A stretch of DNA of 64,000 nt. It comes from CAYSAQ01 sp964429235 (lineage in GTDB: Bacteria; Margulisbacteria; Riflemargulisbacteria; GWF2-35-9; DYQY01). The notes under the pieces were generated by a model. It was not told the origin of the DNA, searched no databases, and saw only the letters and a program-made list of their open reading frames with translations. Made by a program: the position numbers and the translations under genes. Within the stretch, counting starts at the first letter, position 1; each line of letters begins with the position of its first letter. Below are positions 10,539 to 18,973 of this stretch, in pieces. The stretch is from assembly GCA_964429235.1 (NCBI GenBank), contig CAYSAQ010000005.1, forward strand, positions 1 through 64,000. Reading direction: 5' to 3'.

Positions 10539-12323
10539 ATGGTTTCAGAATTTCTAGTAACAAATAAAGAAGAGCTAAAGGCAAAAGGCTGGGATGCTCT
10601 AGATATAATCTTGATTACAGGAGATGCTTATGTTGATCATCAATCTTTCGCAGCTTCTTTGCTTGGCAGATGGTTAGAGAAACATGGGTTTAAGGTTGGC
10701 ATCATTGCTCAACCAAGCTGGACAAATACAGCTGATTTTAGTGAGCTTGGAGCACCTAGATTATTTTTTGGCGTTACTGCTGGGAACTTAGATTCTTTGG
10801 TAGCCAATAATACATCTGAGAAGAAAACAAGAAGAGAAGACATGTATTCTCCGGGCGGAATCGTAGGCAAGAGGCCTGATAGGGCAGTAACAGTGTACTG
10901 CAATATCTTGAAACAGTTGTATAAAGATTCCATGATAGTAATAGGTGGCATTGAAGCTTCTTTGAGAAGAATCACACATTATGATTATTGGTCCAATAAA
11001 GTGCGTCGGCCTATCTTATTTGATTGTAGAGCTGATGTTTTGGTTTATGGAATGGGCGAGTTGGCTTTGCTAGAGTTAGCCAAAAGAGTTAGTGAGAATA
11101 AAGATTGGCATGATGTTGGCAATGTTTCTTATATTTCCAAGGAAGTGCCAGAAGAAGATGTATTAACTATTGATTCCTTTGAGGATGTTTCAAGTAAGGA
11201 AGAAAGTTTTGTTAGTTCTCATATTAATTATCATAAAGAGTTTGTTTCTGGTGGTAATAGAAAAGTAGTTCAAGAATGTCAGAAAAGATATGTGATTATA
11301 AATCCGCCTAGGGAGTTTACTACTCATGATTTAGACGATATAGCAGAACTAAAGTTTCTAAGGAAGCAACATCCTTCTTATAAAGAAAAAGTTCCTGCCT
11401 TTGGTTTTGTAAGAGATTCTGTTGTGACTCACCGTGGTTGTTATGGAGGATGTTATTTCTGTGTTTTAGGCATACACCAAGGCAAGAAAATAATATCTCG
11501 CAGCGAGGAGTCTTTAGTAAAAGAAGTAAAGAATATTATCTCAAAGGATTCTGAGTTTAAGGGGACAATACAAGATGTTGGTGGTCCTACTGCAAACATG
11601 TATGAGAGTGTTTGTTCAAAAGAGCAGCCTTGTTCGCGGTTTAGTTGTTTAATGCCTAGCCCCTGTAAGTATTTGAGGCCAAATCAACAGTCGCACTTGA
11701 AGCTTATTAAGGAAATATCCAAGGTAGAGGGAGTAAATAATGTTTTTGTTAACTCTGGCATTCGGTTTGATTTAGCGTTGTTAGATAAGCAGTATTCTAA
11801 GTCTATTTTAGCGAACCATGTTAGTGGTCAGCTAAGCATGGCGCCAGAACATATTTGTGACAATGTGTTGAAGCTGATGAATAAGCCTAATAATAGTGTT
11901 TATGAAGAGTTTGAAGAATTATTTGAACAGGAGAATAAAAGAAACAATAAAAAACAATTTATAATCCCATATTTTATAGCAGCATATCCAGGTAGCAGTT
12001 TGAATGATATGTATAAGCTTTCTAAGTATCTTAGAGAGAGAAATATGCGCATTAAACAAGTGCAGAATTTCATTCCAATACCAATGTCAGTAGCCTCCGT
12101 AATGTATTACACAGGCAAAGATCCTTTTAGCGGAAGCGAATTGTATGTAGCTAAGGGCGATGATAGGTTGCTGCAAAGAGCCTTATTACAGCCATGGCTT
12201 AAATCAAATTTTTCTTTTGTGAAAAGAGCTCTTAATAAAATAGGCAAAGAAAATGACTATTCTTATTTAACAGGAGATAAGCAGCTCAAGAATAATAGTG
12301 GACCATCATGGAAGAAAAGATGA
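10539..12323 (+). CDS. YgiQ-family radical SAM protein
   Basis: A 594-residue member of the YgiQ family, with an N-terminal B12-binding-like region followed by a radical SAM core. The cluster-binding motif is CYGGCYFC (CxxxCxxC) after VRDSVVTHRG. Other family marks are DWWxxVRRPILFD-like NKVRRPILFDCRAD, GGIEASLRRITHYDYW, VGGPTANMY and the second cysteine group CSKEQPCSRFSCLMPSPCKY. The chemical role of YgiQ is unknown, so none is assigned. Leaderless start at 10539. The stop TGA overlaps the ATG of a 37-codon frame (ATGA), suggesting translational coupling into a short operon that continues to the lipoprotein gene. Confidence 0.93.
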   Translation: MVSEFLVTNKEELKAKGWDALDIILITGDAYVDHQSFAASLLGRWLEKHGFKVGIIAQPSWTNTADFSELGAPRLFFGVTAGNLDSLVANNTSEKKTRREDMYSPGGIVGKRPDRAVTVYCNILKQLYKDSMIVIGGIEASLRRITHYDYWSNKVRRPILFDCRADVLVYGMGELALLELAKRVSENKDWHDVGNVSYISKEVPEEDVLTIDSFEDVSSKEESFVSSHINYHKEFVSGGNRKVVQECQKRYVIINPPREFTTHDLDDIAELKFLRKQHPSYKEKVPAFGFVRDSVVTHRGCYGGCYFCVLGIHQGKKIISRSEESLVKEVKNIISKDSEFKGTIQDVGGPTANMYESVCSKEQPCSRFSCLMPSPCKYLRPNQQSHLKLIKEISKVEGVNNVFVNSGIRFDLALLDKQYSKSILANHVSGQLSMAPEHICDNVLKLMNKPNNSVYEEFEELFEQENKRNNKKQFIIPYFIAAYPGSSLNDMYKLSKYLRERNMRIKQVQNFIPIPMSVASVMYYTGKDPFSGSELYVAKGDDRLLQRALLQPWLKSNFSFVKRALNKIGKENDYSYLTGDKQLKNNSGPSWKKR

Positions 12324-12433
12324 GTACATTTGATGATGTTTATGCGTTTGTGCAAATTCTTGAAAAAGAAGGTATTAGGCTGGATAATGAATATAAGATT
12401 ATGAAAGATTTCTTTTGGGAGGGAGACTTGTGA
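12320..12433 (+). CDS. Putative 37-residue small protein between ygiQ and the lipoprotein gene
   Basis: A short frame from ATG 12320 encoding MSTFDDVYAFVQILEKEGIR and onward to a WEGDL end. It overlaps the ygiQ stop by ATGA at its start and the next gene's GTG by GTGA at its end, so all three would be translated in sequence. GGAAGAAAAG upstream can serve as a weak Shine-Dalgarno. The composition is protein-like (amphipathic, acidic) and no family is recognised. The neat overlap at both ends is the main evidence. The alternative is that it is only a spacer read by chance. Confidence 0.5.
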   Translation: MSTFDDVYAFVQILEKEGIRLDNEYKIMKDFFWEGDL

Positions 12434-13194
12434 ATCGTTTAGTATCTTTTTTTTATTTGCAGCTTGATAGGTTGAAAAAAATAAATGTTAGCAAACGAGG
12501 CATGATCTTGATGCTTCTATCTACAGTAATGAGTTTGTTGCTTATGTTGCTAGTATTGCTGATAGTTGTTAGCTGTCAGACGGCAGAGGCTATTAATAAT
12601 CCTGAGCCAATTATTGAGAATGTGAGAGGGTATTTATATTCAGGACCTGAAGTAAGAGCTTTTAGAGAATGTAATAGCTCTGAGGAGTATTGGGTTACAG
12701 GTAATGTGGATTCGGATATTTGGAAACTATATGATGATATATCGCCGGAGGAATATATGCCGGTATATGTTGAAATGAAGGTTCAGTATTTAGATGAAGA
12801 AGCAGTTGCTAGGAATGATTATGTTGGCGACATTTTGTTAAAGGAGCTATACCATTTAGCTTACGAATCTAAAGGCTGTGAGAGCGGGAAAGATTATGAT
12901 TATCTGCTTCAAGGAAATGCGCCTTTCTGGACTTTGTTAATAGACGAACAAAAGGGTGTCTTCATGCAAGAGATGGGCCAGGCAGAAGTTTATGCAAAAT
13001 ATGAGGAACCAGCAAAGATAGATAATGGTGTAATGTTTAAGTTAAATAGTGGCAGCAAGCCTATGGTTATTAAGATCAGGAAAATAGAAACATATGATAC
13101 GATGAGCGGTTCTTATTATGCCTATTCCTCCTATGTGCGATTTGATGGGAAAGTTTATTATGGGCAGGCATTGATTGGCGCACCCTTTTACTAG
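12430..13194 (+). CDS. Putative envelope lipoprotein with COG3650/NlpE-like motifs
   Basis: A 254-residue protein starting at GTG 12430 behind GGGAGGGAG (12417-12425). It has a long basic N region, a hydrophobic stretch and a lipobox-like VVSC followed by QTAEA, so it is probably lipid-anchored or membrane-tethered. The exported part contains EVRAFRECNSSEEYWVTG and GNAPFWTLLID, resembling the FxPCxSxxxYWV and G-PFW motifs of small NlpE/COG3650-type lipoproteins. No enzymatic role is known for those. It closes the ygiQ operon. The family assignment rests on motif resemblance only. Confidence 0.65.
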   Translation: MNRLVSFFYLQLDRLKKINVSKRGMILMLLSTVMSLLLMLLVLLIVVSCQTAEAINNPEPIIENVRGYLYSGPEVRAFRECNSSEEYWVTGNVDSDIWKLYDDISPEEYMPVYVEMKVQYLDEEAVARNDYVGDILLKELYHLAYESKGCESGKDYDYLLQGNAPFWTLLIDEQKGVFMQEMGQAEVYAKYEEPAKIDNGVMFKLNSGSKPMVIKIRKIETYDTMSGSYYAYSSYVRFDGKVYYGQALIGAPFY

Positions 13195-13230
13195 CACAAA
13201 CTAAAAACAGATATTTGCCATGTTAATTAG

Positions 13231-13347
13231 GTGAGATTTTTTGCTTCTTTGTATCAAAAAGGTGATTTGGAAGCGCTTATGTTAGTAACGGTTGTTGCTT
13301 ATAAAGTTGCGAAATATATGAGTGCATATTTGGGGGACAATGAATAA
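13231..13347 (+). CDS. Possible 38-residue small ORF
   Basis: GTG at 13231, encoding a hydrophobic-amphipathic peptide (MRFFASLYQKGDLEALMLVT and onward) with stop at 13345. The Shine-Dalgarno is poor (TTAGG directly before the GTG). It overlaps the next small ORF by ATGAATAA. No family recognised. It lies in the 440-bp region between the lipoprotein gene and pckA that otherwise holds no gene. Confidence 0.3.
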   Translation: MRFFASLYQKGDLEALMLVTVVAYKVAKYMSAYLGDNE

Positions 13348-13417
13348 TCCACGAGGAGAGGATGCGTTAGGCATAGCTGCTAATGGTCTCGTTCCAGTAA
13401 GATACTCATTTGAATAA
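13340..13417 (+). CDS. Possible 25-residue small ORF
   Basis: ATG at 13340 with GGGGGA 2-3 nt upstream, reading MNNPRGEDALGIAANGLVPV and five more residues. It overlaps the stop of the preceding small ORF. Protein-like but very short; no homology recognised. Confidence 0.3.
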   Translation: MNNPRGEDALGIAANGLVPVRYSFE

Positions 13418-13634
13418 TAGCGATTAGTAAATAATTTCTGATTGCCATTAAGGCCGTAATTAGGTAAACTAATTCTGATAGTTATGTGTGGCTATCGTGC
13501 GAGGGAAACTATTTCCAAATATTGCAGGGGATTTTTATAAGCTCTTTTAAATAAGAGACGGAGTTCTACACACTAAAATAAGTGGCTACTGATAAAGAAG
13601 TCAACAAAAGAGAAAGAAAAAGGAGGCGAAGTAA
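13418..13634 (+). promoter_or_regulatory. pckA upstream region
   Basis: No further ORF is seen. The segment contains several short inverted repeats (for example GGAAACTATTTCC near 13503-13515) and ends with the strong Shine-Dalgarno AGGAGG (13621-13626). It is probably the pckA 5' leader; I could not match it to a known riboswitch. Confidence 0.3.
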
Positions 13635-15218
13635 ATGCAGGATTTATCTTATTTAGGGATAGAGAATAAAAACATAGTCAGAAACGGTGATTGGGCTAAA
13701 CTAATAGGAACAGCTGTAGCGAAAGGACATGGTAAGTATTCTAAGACGGGAGCTTATCTAACTACTACAGGTAAACATACAGGAAGATCGCCAATTAATA
13801 GATGGTTAGTAGAAGAAGAATCTACTAAAGATATGGTTAATTGGAATAAAACTCACAAGGCAGTTTCAGACGAAACTTTTAATAAAGTAATGGAGCAGAT
13901 TGTTGCATATCATAATGGGCTTGAAGAGCTTTATCTTTTTGATGGAACAATTGGTGCTGACCCAAAAACAGAAAAGAAACTAAGAGTAGTGAATGAGATG
14001 CCTCATATCAACTATTTCTTAACAAGATTATTTAGACAACCAACAGCTGATCTTACAGATTTAGCATATGGAGAGGATTATTTAATGCTTTCTGCAGCTA
14101 ATATGAAGATTGAAGGATGGGAAGAAATGGGTTTAGCATCTGATTCTGCTATTATCACTCACATTTCTAAGAACATTACTCTTGTTGCTGGAACTCATTA
14201 TGCAGGAGAAAGAAAGAAATCTGCATTTTCATGGATGAACTGGATTCTTCCTGATATGGATGTATGTCCAATGCATTGTTCTGCAAATACTGCTAAAGAT
14301 GGTTCTGATACAGCAATCTTCTTTGGGCTTTCTGGTACAGGCAAGACTACATTATCAGCAGACGAGAATAGAATGTTGATTGGTGATGATGAGCATGGCT
14401 GGACTGCAGACGGCACTGTTTTTAACATGGAAGGTGGATGCTATGCAAAAGGTATCGATCTAGAACTTGAAAAAGAGCCAATCATTTGGAATGCTGTAAA
14501 AAAAGGAACAATGGTTGAAAATGTTGTAGGAAAAGAAGATCTTAATGAATTAGGATTGGATTTTACTGATACATCACTTACTCAGAATTCTAGAATTGCA
14601 TATGGCATGGAACAGGTTCCTAACCATGTACCTTCTGGAGTTGGAAGTAATGTTAAAACAGTTGTTTTCTTAACAGCTGATGCAACCGGAACAATACCTC
14701 CGATATCAAAACTAAATACAGCACAAGCTATGTATCACTATATTTCTGGTTTTACATCTAAGCTAGCTGGTACTGAAGTTGGAATCAATGAGCCTAAGAT
14801 TTTCTTTTCTGCATATTTCGGAGATCCTTTCTTTGCAAGAATGCCAATGGTTTATGCTGATTCATTAGCAAAGAGACTTAAAGAAAATCCAGATGTTTCT
14901 GTATTTCTAGTAAATACAGGATGGACAGGAACTGGTAAGAGAATGGCTTTAAAAGAAACAAGAGCAATGGTAACTGCTGCATTAGAAGGCAAGCTTGATA
15001 ATGTAGAAACTTGGGAACACCCAGTGTTTAAAGTGTCAGTGCCTAAAACATGTCCAGGAGTATCTAGTGACTCTGTATTGGATCAAAAGAATACTTGGGT
15101 TAATGAAGCTAAATATTGGGAAGCAGCTGATAAGTTAGCTGTAATGTTCCAAGAGAATATTAAAAACTTTCCTGGTCTTACTGATGAAGTATTAGCTGCA
15201 GGTCCTGAACCTAAATAG
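13635..15218 (+). CDS. pckA: Phosphoenolpyruvate carboxykinase (ATP)
   Basis: Interconverts oxaloacetate plus ATP and PEP plus CO2, joining the C4 acids of central metabolism to glycolysis/gluconeogenesis. 527 residues, typical of the ATP-dependent type. Signatures: GKHTGRSPINRW, the kinase-1a P-loop GLSGTGKTT, the metal-binding LIGDDEHGW, NMEGGCYAKGIDL and the C-terminal LVNTGWTGT and R-rich segments. AGGAGG stands 8-9 nt before the ATG, one of the strongest Shine-Dalgarnos here, and the codon choice looks like that of a well-expressed gene. In anaerobes it often runs in the ATP-forming direction (inference). Confidence 0.98.
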   Translation: MQDLSYLGIENKNIVRNGDWAKLIGTAVAKGHGKYSKTGAYLTTTGKHTGRSPINRWLVEEESTKDMVNWNKTHKAVSDETFNKVMEQIVAYHNGLEELYLFDGTIGADPKTEKKLRVVNEMPHINYFLTRLFRQPTADLTDLAYGEDYLMLSAANMKIEGWEEMGLASDSAIITHISKNITLVAGTHYAGERKKSAFSWMNWILPDMDVCPMHCSANTAKDGSDTAIFFGLSGTGKTTLSADENRMLIGDDEHGWTADGTVFNMEGGCYAKGIDLELEKEPIIWNAVKKGTMVENVVGKEDLNELGLDFTDTSLTQNSRIAYGMEQVPNHVPSGVGSNVKTVVFLTADATGTIPPISKLNTAQAMYHYISGFTSKLAGTEVGINEPKIFFSAYFGDPFFARMPMVYADSLAKRLKENPDVSVFLVNTGWTGTGKRMALKETRAMVTAALEGKLDNVETWEHPVFKVSVPKTCPGVSSDSVLDQKNTWVNEAKYWEAADKLAVMFQENIKNFPGLTDEVLAAGPEPK

Positions 15219-15245
15219 TTAATAATTTACAAATTGTGAATTTTA

Positions 15246-15274
15246 AAAAGCCCCTCGCAAGAGGGGCTTTTTTG
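15246..15274. terminator. Bidirectional intrinsic terminator
   Basis: AAAAGCCCCTC-GCAA-GAGGGGCTTTTTT: an 8-bp GC-rich stem with a GNRA tetraloop, with an A run before and a T run after. It can stop pckA on + and the symporter gene on -. Confidence 0.95.
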
Positions 15275-15278
15275 TTAG

Positions 15279-16724
15279 TTACTGAAAAGCAGTTTCAATA
15301 TTGGGCGGAGTATCTTTAGATATTACGCTTACAATTGGAATAACGATAAACGGTACAATCATTGCTATGCTAGCAGAGATAGGTGATTTAGCAGGTCCTA
15401 AAAGAAAGAAAAGTATAATTGCAGTAAAAAAGCCACTCAACATTCCTATTAATGCAGCTGATTTAGAAGTTTTCTTCCAAAATAACCCATACATGTATGG
15501 GGCCATAAAAGAACCAGCAACAGCACCCCAGGAAAGTGACATAAGGGTAACAATTACGCTAAATTTGTATGTAGCTATTATCCAAGAGAATAAGATAAAT
15601 ATAGCGCTGACTAATCTCATAAGAAATAATAAAGATTTTTCTGATATATTTTTTTGAATAATTCCATTATATAAATCCATGACAATTGCGGATGCAGAAA
15701 CTAATACTAAAGAGGAAAGGGTAGACATAGAAGCTGAAATAATAAGGATAAAGATGATTGCTAAAAAGAATTCTGGAAGGTACTGAGTAAGCAATGTCGG
15801 AATAAGCAGATCAAATACTGGTTTTCCTTCAAGCAAAGGCACTGAGTTAAAAAATATGTGAGTCATTGAGCCAATAAAATATGCGGAGAAAACGACAACA
15901 GTTGCAAATACTGTAGTAATTATTGCGGCTTTATTAATGAACTTCTCATCTTTTATGGCATAGAATTTTTGAATCATTTGCGGAAGACCCCATGTTCCAA
16001 ATGAAGTCATGAAAATCAAGGCAATGAGTAGCAAGATGTCCGGTTGCTTCGCAGCTGGTATGTGCGCGCTATATTGCGTGGCTATATTGCTGAAAGCAGG
16101 GATAATTCCTCCCGCATTGTTGCTAAGGATGACAACCATTGCTATTGAACCAAAAAACATTATCACGCCCATTACAAGGTCGTTTACGGCTATTGCAAAG
16201 TATCCCCCGAGGACTAAATATATTCCAGTAAGAAATATCATAAATATTAAAGCGATATTGTATTGAATGTGAAAGCTGATTTCAAATAAATGGCCTAGCC
16301 CTTTAAATACAGAAGCTGAGTAAGGAAGTAGGAATATAAAGATAATTAAAGAAGAGATTATTTTTAAAAGCTTACTATCAAATCTTTTTTGAAAAAAATC
16401 TGGCATAGTTAGCGCTTTTAAATTATTACTCATTCTACGTGTTCTTTTCCCTAGAATTTTCCATGACAAATAACAACCAATAATTACATTACCTAAAGCA
16501 ATCCATAGAACATTAGTTCCAAAAGACCATCCTAATTTGCCAGCAAATCCAATAAAGAGTACGGCGGAGAAGTAGGTTGTGCCATAAGCTATAGCGGATA
16601 GCCAAGGACCAATGCTACGTGAACCTAGAAAAAAATCATTTACGGATGATATCTTTCTCATACTCCAGATTCCAATAGAGATGATGACTACAACAAAAAT
16701 TACTAAAAATAAAGCTGATAACAT
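15279..16724 (-). CDS. Sodium:solute symporter (SSS family)
   Basis: A 481-residue inner-membrane protein of the SSS (PutP/SglT) family, with about 13 hydrophobic spans. Family marks are the N-terminal DFFLGSRSIGPWLSAIAYGTTYFSAVLFIGFAGKLG (read in pieces: NDFFLGSRS, then YFSAVLFIGFAG), GGYFAIAVNDLVMG, TSFGTWGLPQMIQKFYAIK and SASMSTLSSLVL. The substrate cannot be told; solutes of this family include proline, pantothenate, sugars and acids. AGGAGG lies 6 nt before the ATG at 16724. It is monocistronic and shares the terminator with pckA. Confidence 0.93.
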   Translation of the reverse strand: MLSALFLVIFVVVIISIGIWSMRKISSVNDFFLGSRSIGPWLSAIAYGTTYFSAVLFIGFAGKLGWSFGTNVLWIALGNVIIGCYLSWKILGKRTRRMSNNLKALTMPDFFQKRFDSKLLKIISSLIIFIFLLPYSASVFKGLGHLFEISFHIQYNIALIFMIFLTGIYLVLGGYFAIAVNDLVMGVIMFFGSIAMVVILSNNAGGIIPAFSNIATQYSAHIPAAKQPDILLLIALIFMTSFGTWGLPQMIQKFYAIKDEKFINKAAIITTVFATVVVFSAYFIGSMTHIFFNSVPLLEGKPVFDLLIPTLLTQYLPEFFLAIIFILIISASMSTLSSLVLVSASAIVMDLYNGIIQKNISEKSLLFLMRLVSAIFILFSWIIATYKFSVIVTLMSLSWGAVAGSFMAPYMYGLFWKKTSKSAALIGMLSGFFTAIILFFLLGPAKSPISASIAMIVPFIVIPIVSVISKDTPPNIETAFQ

Positions 16725-16865
16725 ATATTTCCTCCTAGAAAGTTTATATTAAAAGATAACCTTATTTTTGACTAAATGTCGAGAGCAAAAGTTGTCTTAT
16801 TGTGAAATTTGCCTATGTTAACAACTAATCAGTTGGCTGGAAAGCAAGTCGAATCTCTTGATATC

Positions 16866-16895
16866 TACTATGCATAAGTACTACTAGACATAGTA
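16866..16895. repeat. Inverted repeat upstream of the broken solute-binding gene
   Basis: TACTATG (16866-16872) and CATAGTA (16889-16895) separated by 16 nt, about 20 bp before the ATG at 16916. It could be an operator left from regulation of the former transport gene, or a short hairpin. Confidence 0.35.
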
Positions 16896-16915
16896 AGGAT
16901 TTCAAAGGAGCATAT

Positions 16916-17846
16916 ATGCGTATATTTTCATTGCTTTGCCTTGTCATTATTTTGTTTTGGTTGTTCAAATAAAACATTAAATAACGAAAATATAACGCCA
17001 CTAAGGATTCTATGGGCTGAATGGGCTCCATCAGATTACTTGCAAGATTTATATGGAATAACGGTGTGGTCTTCAGCGGCACATGACCGAATAACAATGG
17101 GCGCAGATGCTCTTATTTGGGCTTATGGTGGAGATCTTGGCTCTATGAGAACTAAAGAAGTGCGTGGTTATATTGATTCTCCAGAAGCTATTGCGGGATT
17201 ACAGATGTATAAAAAGTTATATTTAACAGGAACTCCTAAATGGGATGGCGCATATCTAAATACAAATGATTTCTTTGTTCAGGGAAAGGTATCAATGATT
17301 TTTATTTATTTTGCTTTTATGCCAGATTTATTAGACCTCACTTATAATAAATATGCAGAAGATACTGGCTTTTTTGCCTTGCCAGCTGGTCCTGCGGGAC
17401 AATATACCAGTTTAGGCGGACAAGGGCTGTCTTTGTTAAGGTATTCTCAGAAGAAAGAAAGTTCGTTGTTATTTATGAAATGGTTTGTGCGTGAAGATGT
17501 TCAGCTAAAATGGTTGAAGCTGGGAGGGTATTCCTGTTCTAAGAAGGCATTGAATTCTCAAGATTTTTGGAACTTGAAACCTTACAATGTGCCGTTAAGA
17601 GAATCACTAGAAGTTATGAAAGATTTTTGGAATAATCCGGAATATGAAGAATTGCTTAAGGTATCACAAATCAACTTTTATAAGTATGTAGTTGAAGATG
17701 AAATATCTGCAAAAATTGCTGTTAGAAATATTAGAAATGGCTGGGAAAATATTTTCCGGAGTGGCACTTACAGTAGTGATAACTTTATCTTTAATGACTT
17801 ATACATTGGTCTATCAGTATTCTCAAGACTCACACAGAAAAACTGA
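16916..17846 (+). pseudogene. Degraded sugar-type ABC solute-binding lipoprotein
   Basis: AAAGGAG precedes ATG 16916, which reads MRIFSLLC. A +1 shift at about 16940 is then needed to continue as LSLFCFGCSNKT, a perfect lipoprotein signal with lipobox CFGC. After LRILWAEWAPSDYLQDL, the start of a family-1/carbohydrate binding protein, roughly 100 residues are missing. The text resumes at YGITVWSS and runs through the typical MGADALIWAYGGDLG, FVQGKVSM and SLLFMKWFV segments to NGWENIF. The final ~29 codons are out of family and run into the next remnant. One frameshift, one internal deletion and the absence of permease and ATPase genes argue for a pseudogene. Confidence 0.8.
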
Positions 17847-18018
17847 AGCTAATATGCGTATTATTGCTAGAGATTGGTATAAGTTTATTAATCAAGATGA
17901 AAGAAGAGTAATTATTGATTCATTTTTTGTCGAAGATAAGCCGAATAGCTTTGGTCACTTGTTAAGGTATGCTCAATTATCCAGTCTTTTAGATAGCCAG
18001 ATACTTGTATTGATATAA
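17737..18018 (+). pseudogene. 5' remnant of a membrane-anchored sensor-type protein
   Basis: From ATG 17737 (MAGKIFSGVALTVVITLSL) the frame shows a short N-tail, one hydrophobic span and a charged region NMRIIARDWYKFINQDERR, like the start of a membrane-bound sensor or cyclase. Family resemblance ends near 17910. The last ~35 codons lie antisense to the hemerythrin remnant and look spurious. It overlaps the end of the solute-binding relic. I read it as a gene truncated by the rearrangement that brought in the hemerythrin sequence. Confidence 0.4.
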
Positions 18019-18318
18019 AATTATCGCCTTGTTTAAATTTTTCATAAAATTCGTTTACAGTTTTGTGTATTCTTTGTGTTCATTTTTATGTACTAATGTG
18101 TTCGGGTAGTTGTATTTGTCGAAAAGATCTTCTTCCGTTTTGAAATGGTAGTTAGTGTAATCTACAAGTTCTAATAATATTTGTTTTAAAGTATCTTTGT
18201 TGTTGTCTTCCTTAATGTTGTCATGAAGAGCGTTGATGATATCAAAAAGCTTTTTGTGTTGGTCATCACATTCTGGGATGTGAGTTAAAAATGTGTCATT
18301 CCATAATATTACAGGCAA
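17912..18318 (-). pseudogene. Bacteriohemerythrin, frameshifted
   Basis: A hemerythrin-like O2-binding protein. Start TTG 18318 (MPVILWNDTFLTHIPECDDQHK) is supported by AAGGAG 6 nt upstream; the ATG at 18333 has no Shine-Dalgarno. Iron-ligand motifs in frame are DDQHKKLF, NYHFKTEE and HKNEH. The frame stops after EYTKL at 18055. One missing base in the T4 run (18061-18064, + strand) would restore the family C terminus TVNEFYEKF, then YLKDWIIEHTLTSDQSYS with the last His/Asp ligands, ending at 17912. The repaired length is about 135 residues, normal for the family. So it is either a recent pseudogene or an assembly error. Confidence 0.85.
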
Positions 18319-18607
18319 AAAGGACTCCTTCATGAAAAAATTAACTAATTATATTTTATCATAAAACCGACTGGTAATGTTGGTTATGTTCTGACAGGAC
18401 AAGTTAAGGCGTTATTATTCAGGCTTATTGACTAGGCCGGGGTGATTTACATTCATATAAGAATAAGGGCGAATGTAGAGAGCGTAAGCCCCCTGGAGAA
18501 TAGGATAAAACTAGCTGAACAAATGATGCTTTTTTAAATGCAAGAAATTATACGAAATAGCCGTTATAATAAGAAGAGAGATAATTTTTTACAAGGGGGT
18601 ATCAATT

Positions 18608-18955
18608 ATGAGTGAGATTCAAGGAATACAAAGCGCAAATACTGGAGAAGTAAGTGGAGCACAGAGCGCTCTAAGTTCTGATTCTATAAATGACAAAGCA
18701 TCGGACCAGATTAAGCTAAAAGCAACCGAAGAGACAGGTGAAGATGAACGTGTAGACGTAGATGTTAGCACAATGGTTTATAATAAGAGTCTCGAGAATG
18801 ATAATTCTTTGCCAGATTTAATGAAAACAGAGCCTAATAAAGGATTTGTTTCTAAGTCTGAATTAGCAGCCGCAAGAGAGAAAGTGCAGGCAACTCCTGA
18901 GGCAGCGACAGTTACAGATAGTACTGGATCAGTCGAAGCAACAGAATCAGAGTAA
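18608..18955 (+). CDS. Hypothetical acidic, low-complexity protein
   Basis: A 115-residue protein that I do not recognise. It is rich in Ser, Glu, Asp, Ala and Thr with no hydrophobic span or signal peptide, and looks largely disordered (N-terminal GIQSANTGEVSGAQSALSS, C-terminal TDSTGSVEATESE). AAGGGGG lies 8-9 nt before the ATG, and a TATAAT at 18565-18570 gives a plausible promoter, so expression is likely. The 274 bp before it carry no convincing gene. Confidence 0.6.
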   Translation: MSEIQGIQSANTGEVSGAQSALSSDSINDKASDQIKLKATEETGEDERVDVDVSTMVYNKSLENDNSLPDLMKTEPNKGFVSKSELAAAREKVQATPEAATVTDSTGSVEATESE

Positions 18956-18973
18956 CAACTAGTTGAGTTGTCT

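Noticed and set aside
13195..13634. A structured RNA (6S, tmRNA, riboswitch) upstream of pckA
   Set aside because: I could not match any conserved core of these classes; the short hairpins present are not specific.
16790..16830. A Rex site upstream of the sodium:solute symporter (TTGTGAAAT ... GTTAACAA)
   Set aside because: The half-sites are too far apart for the Rex dyad seen at 37766-37870.
17912..18018. C-terminal part of the + strand sensor-like frame as real coding sequence
   Set aside because: It is exactly antisense to the restored hemerythrin C terminus, which has clear family motifs.
18442..18537. A 31-codon GTG frame (IYIHIRIRANVESVSPLENR region) between the hemerythrin and the acidic protein
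   Set aside because: No clear Shine-Dalgarno and no coupling with a neighbour; it could be a gene remnant, but the evidence is too thin to list.
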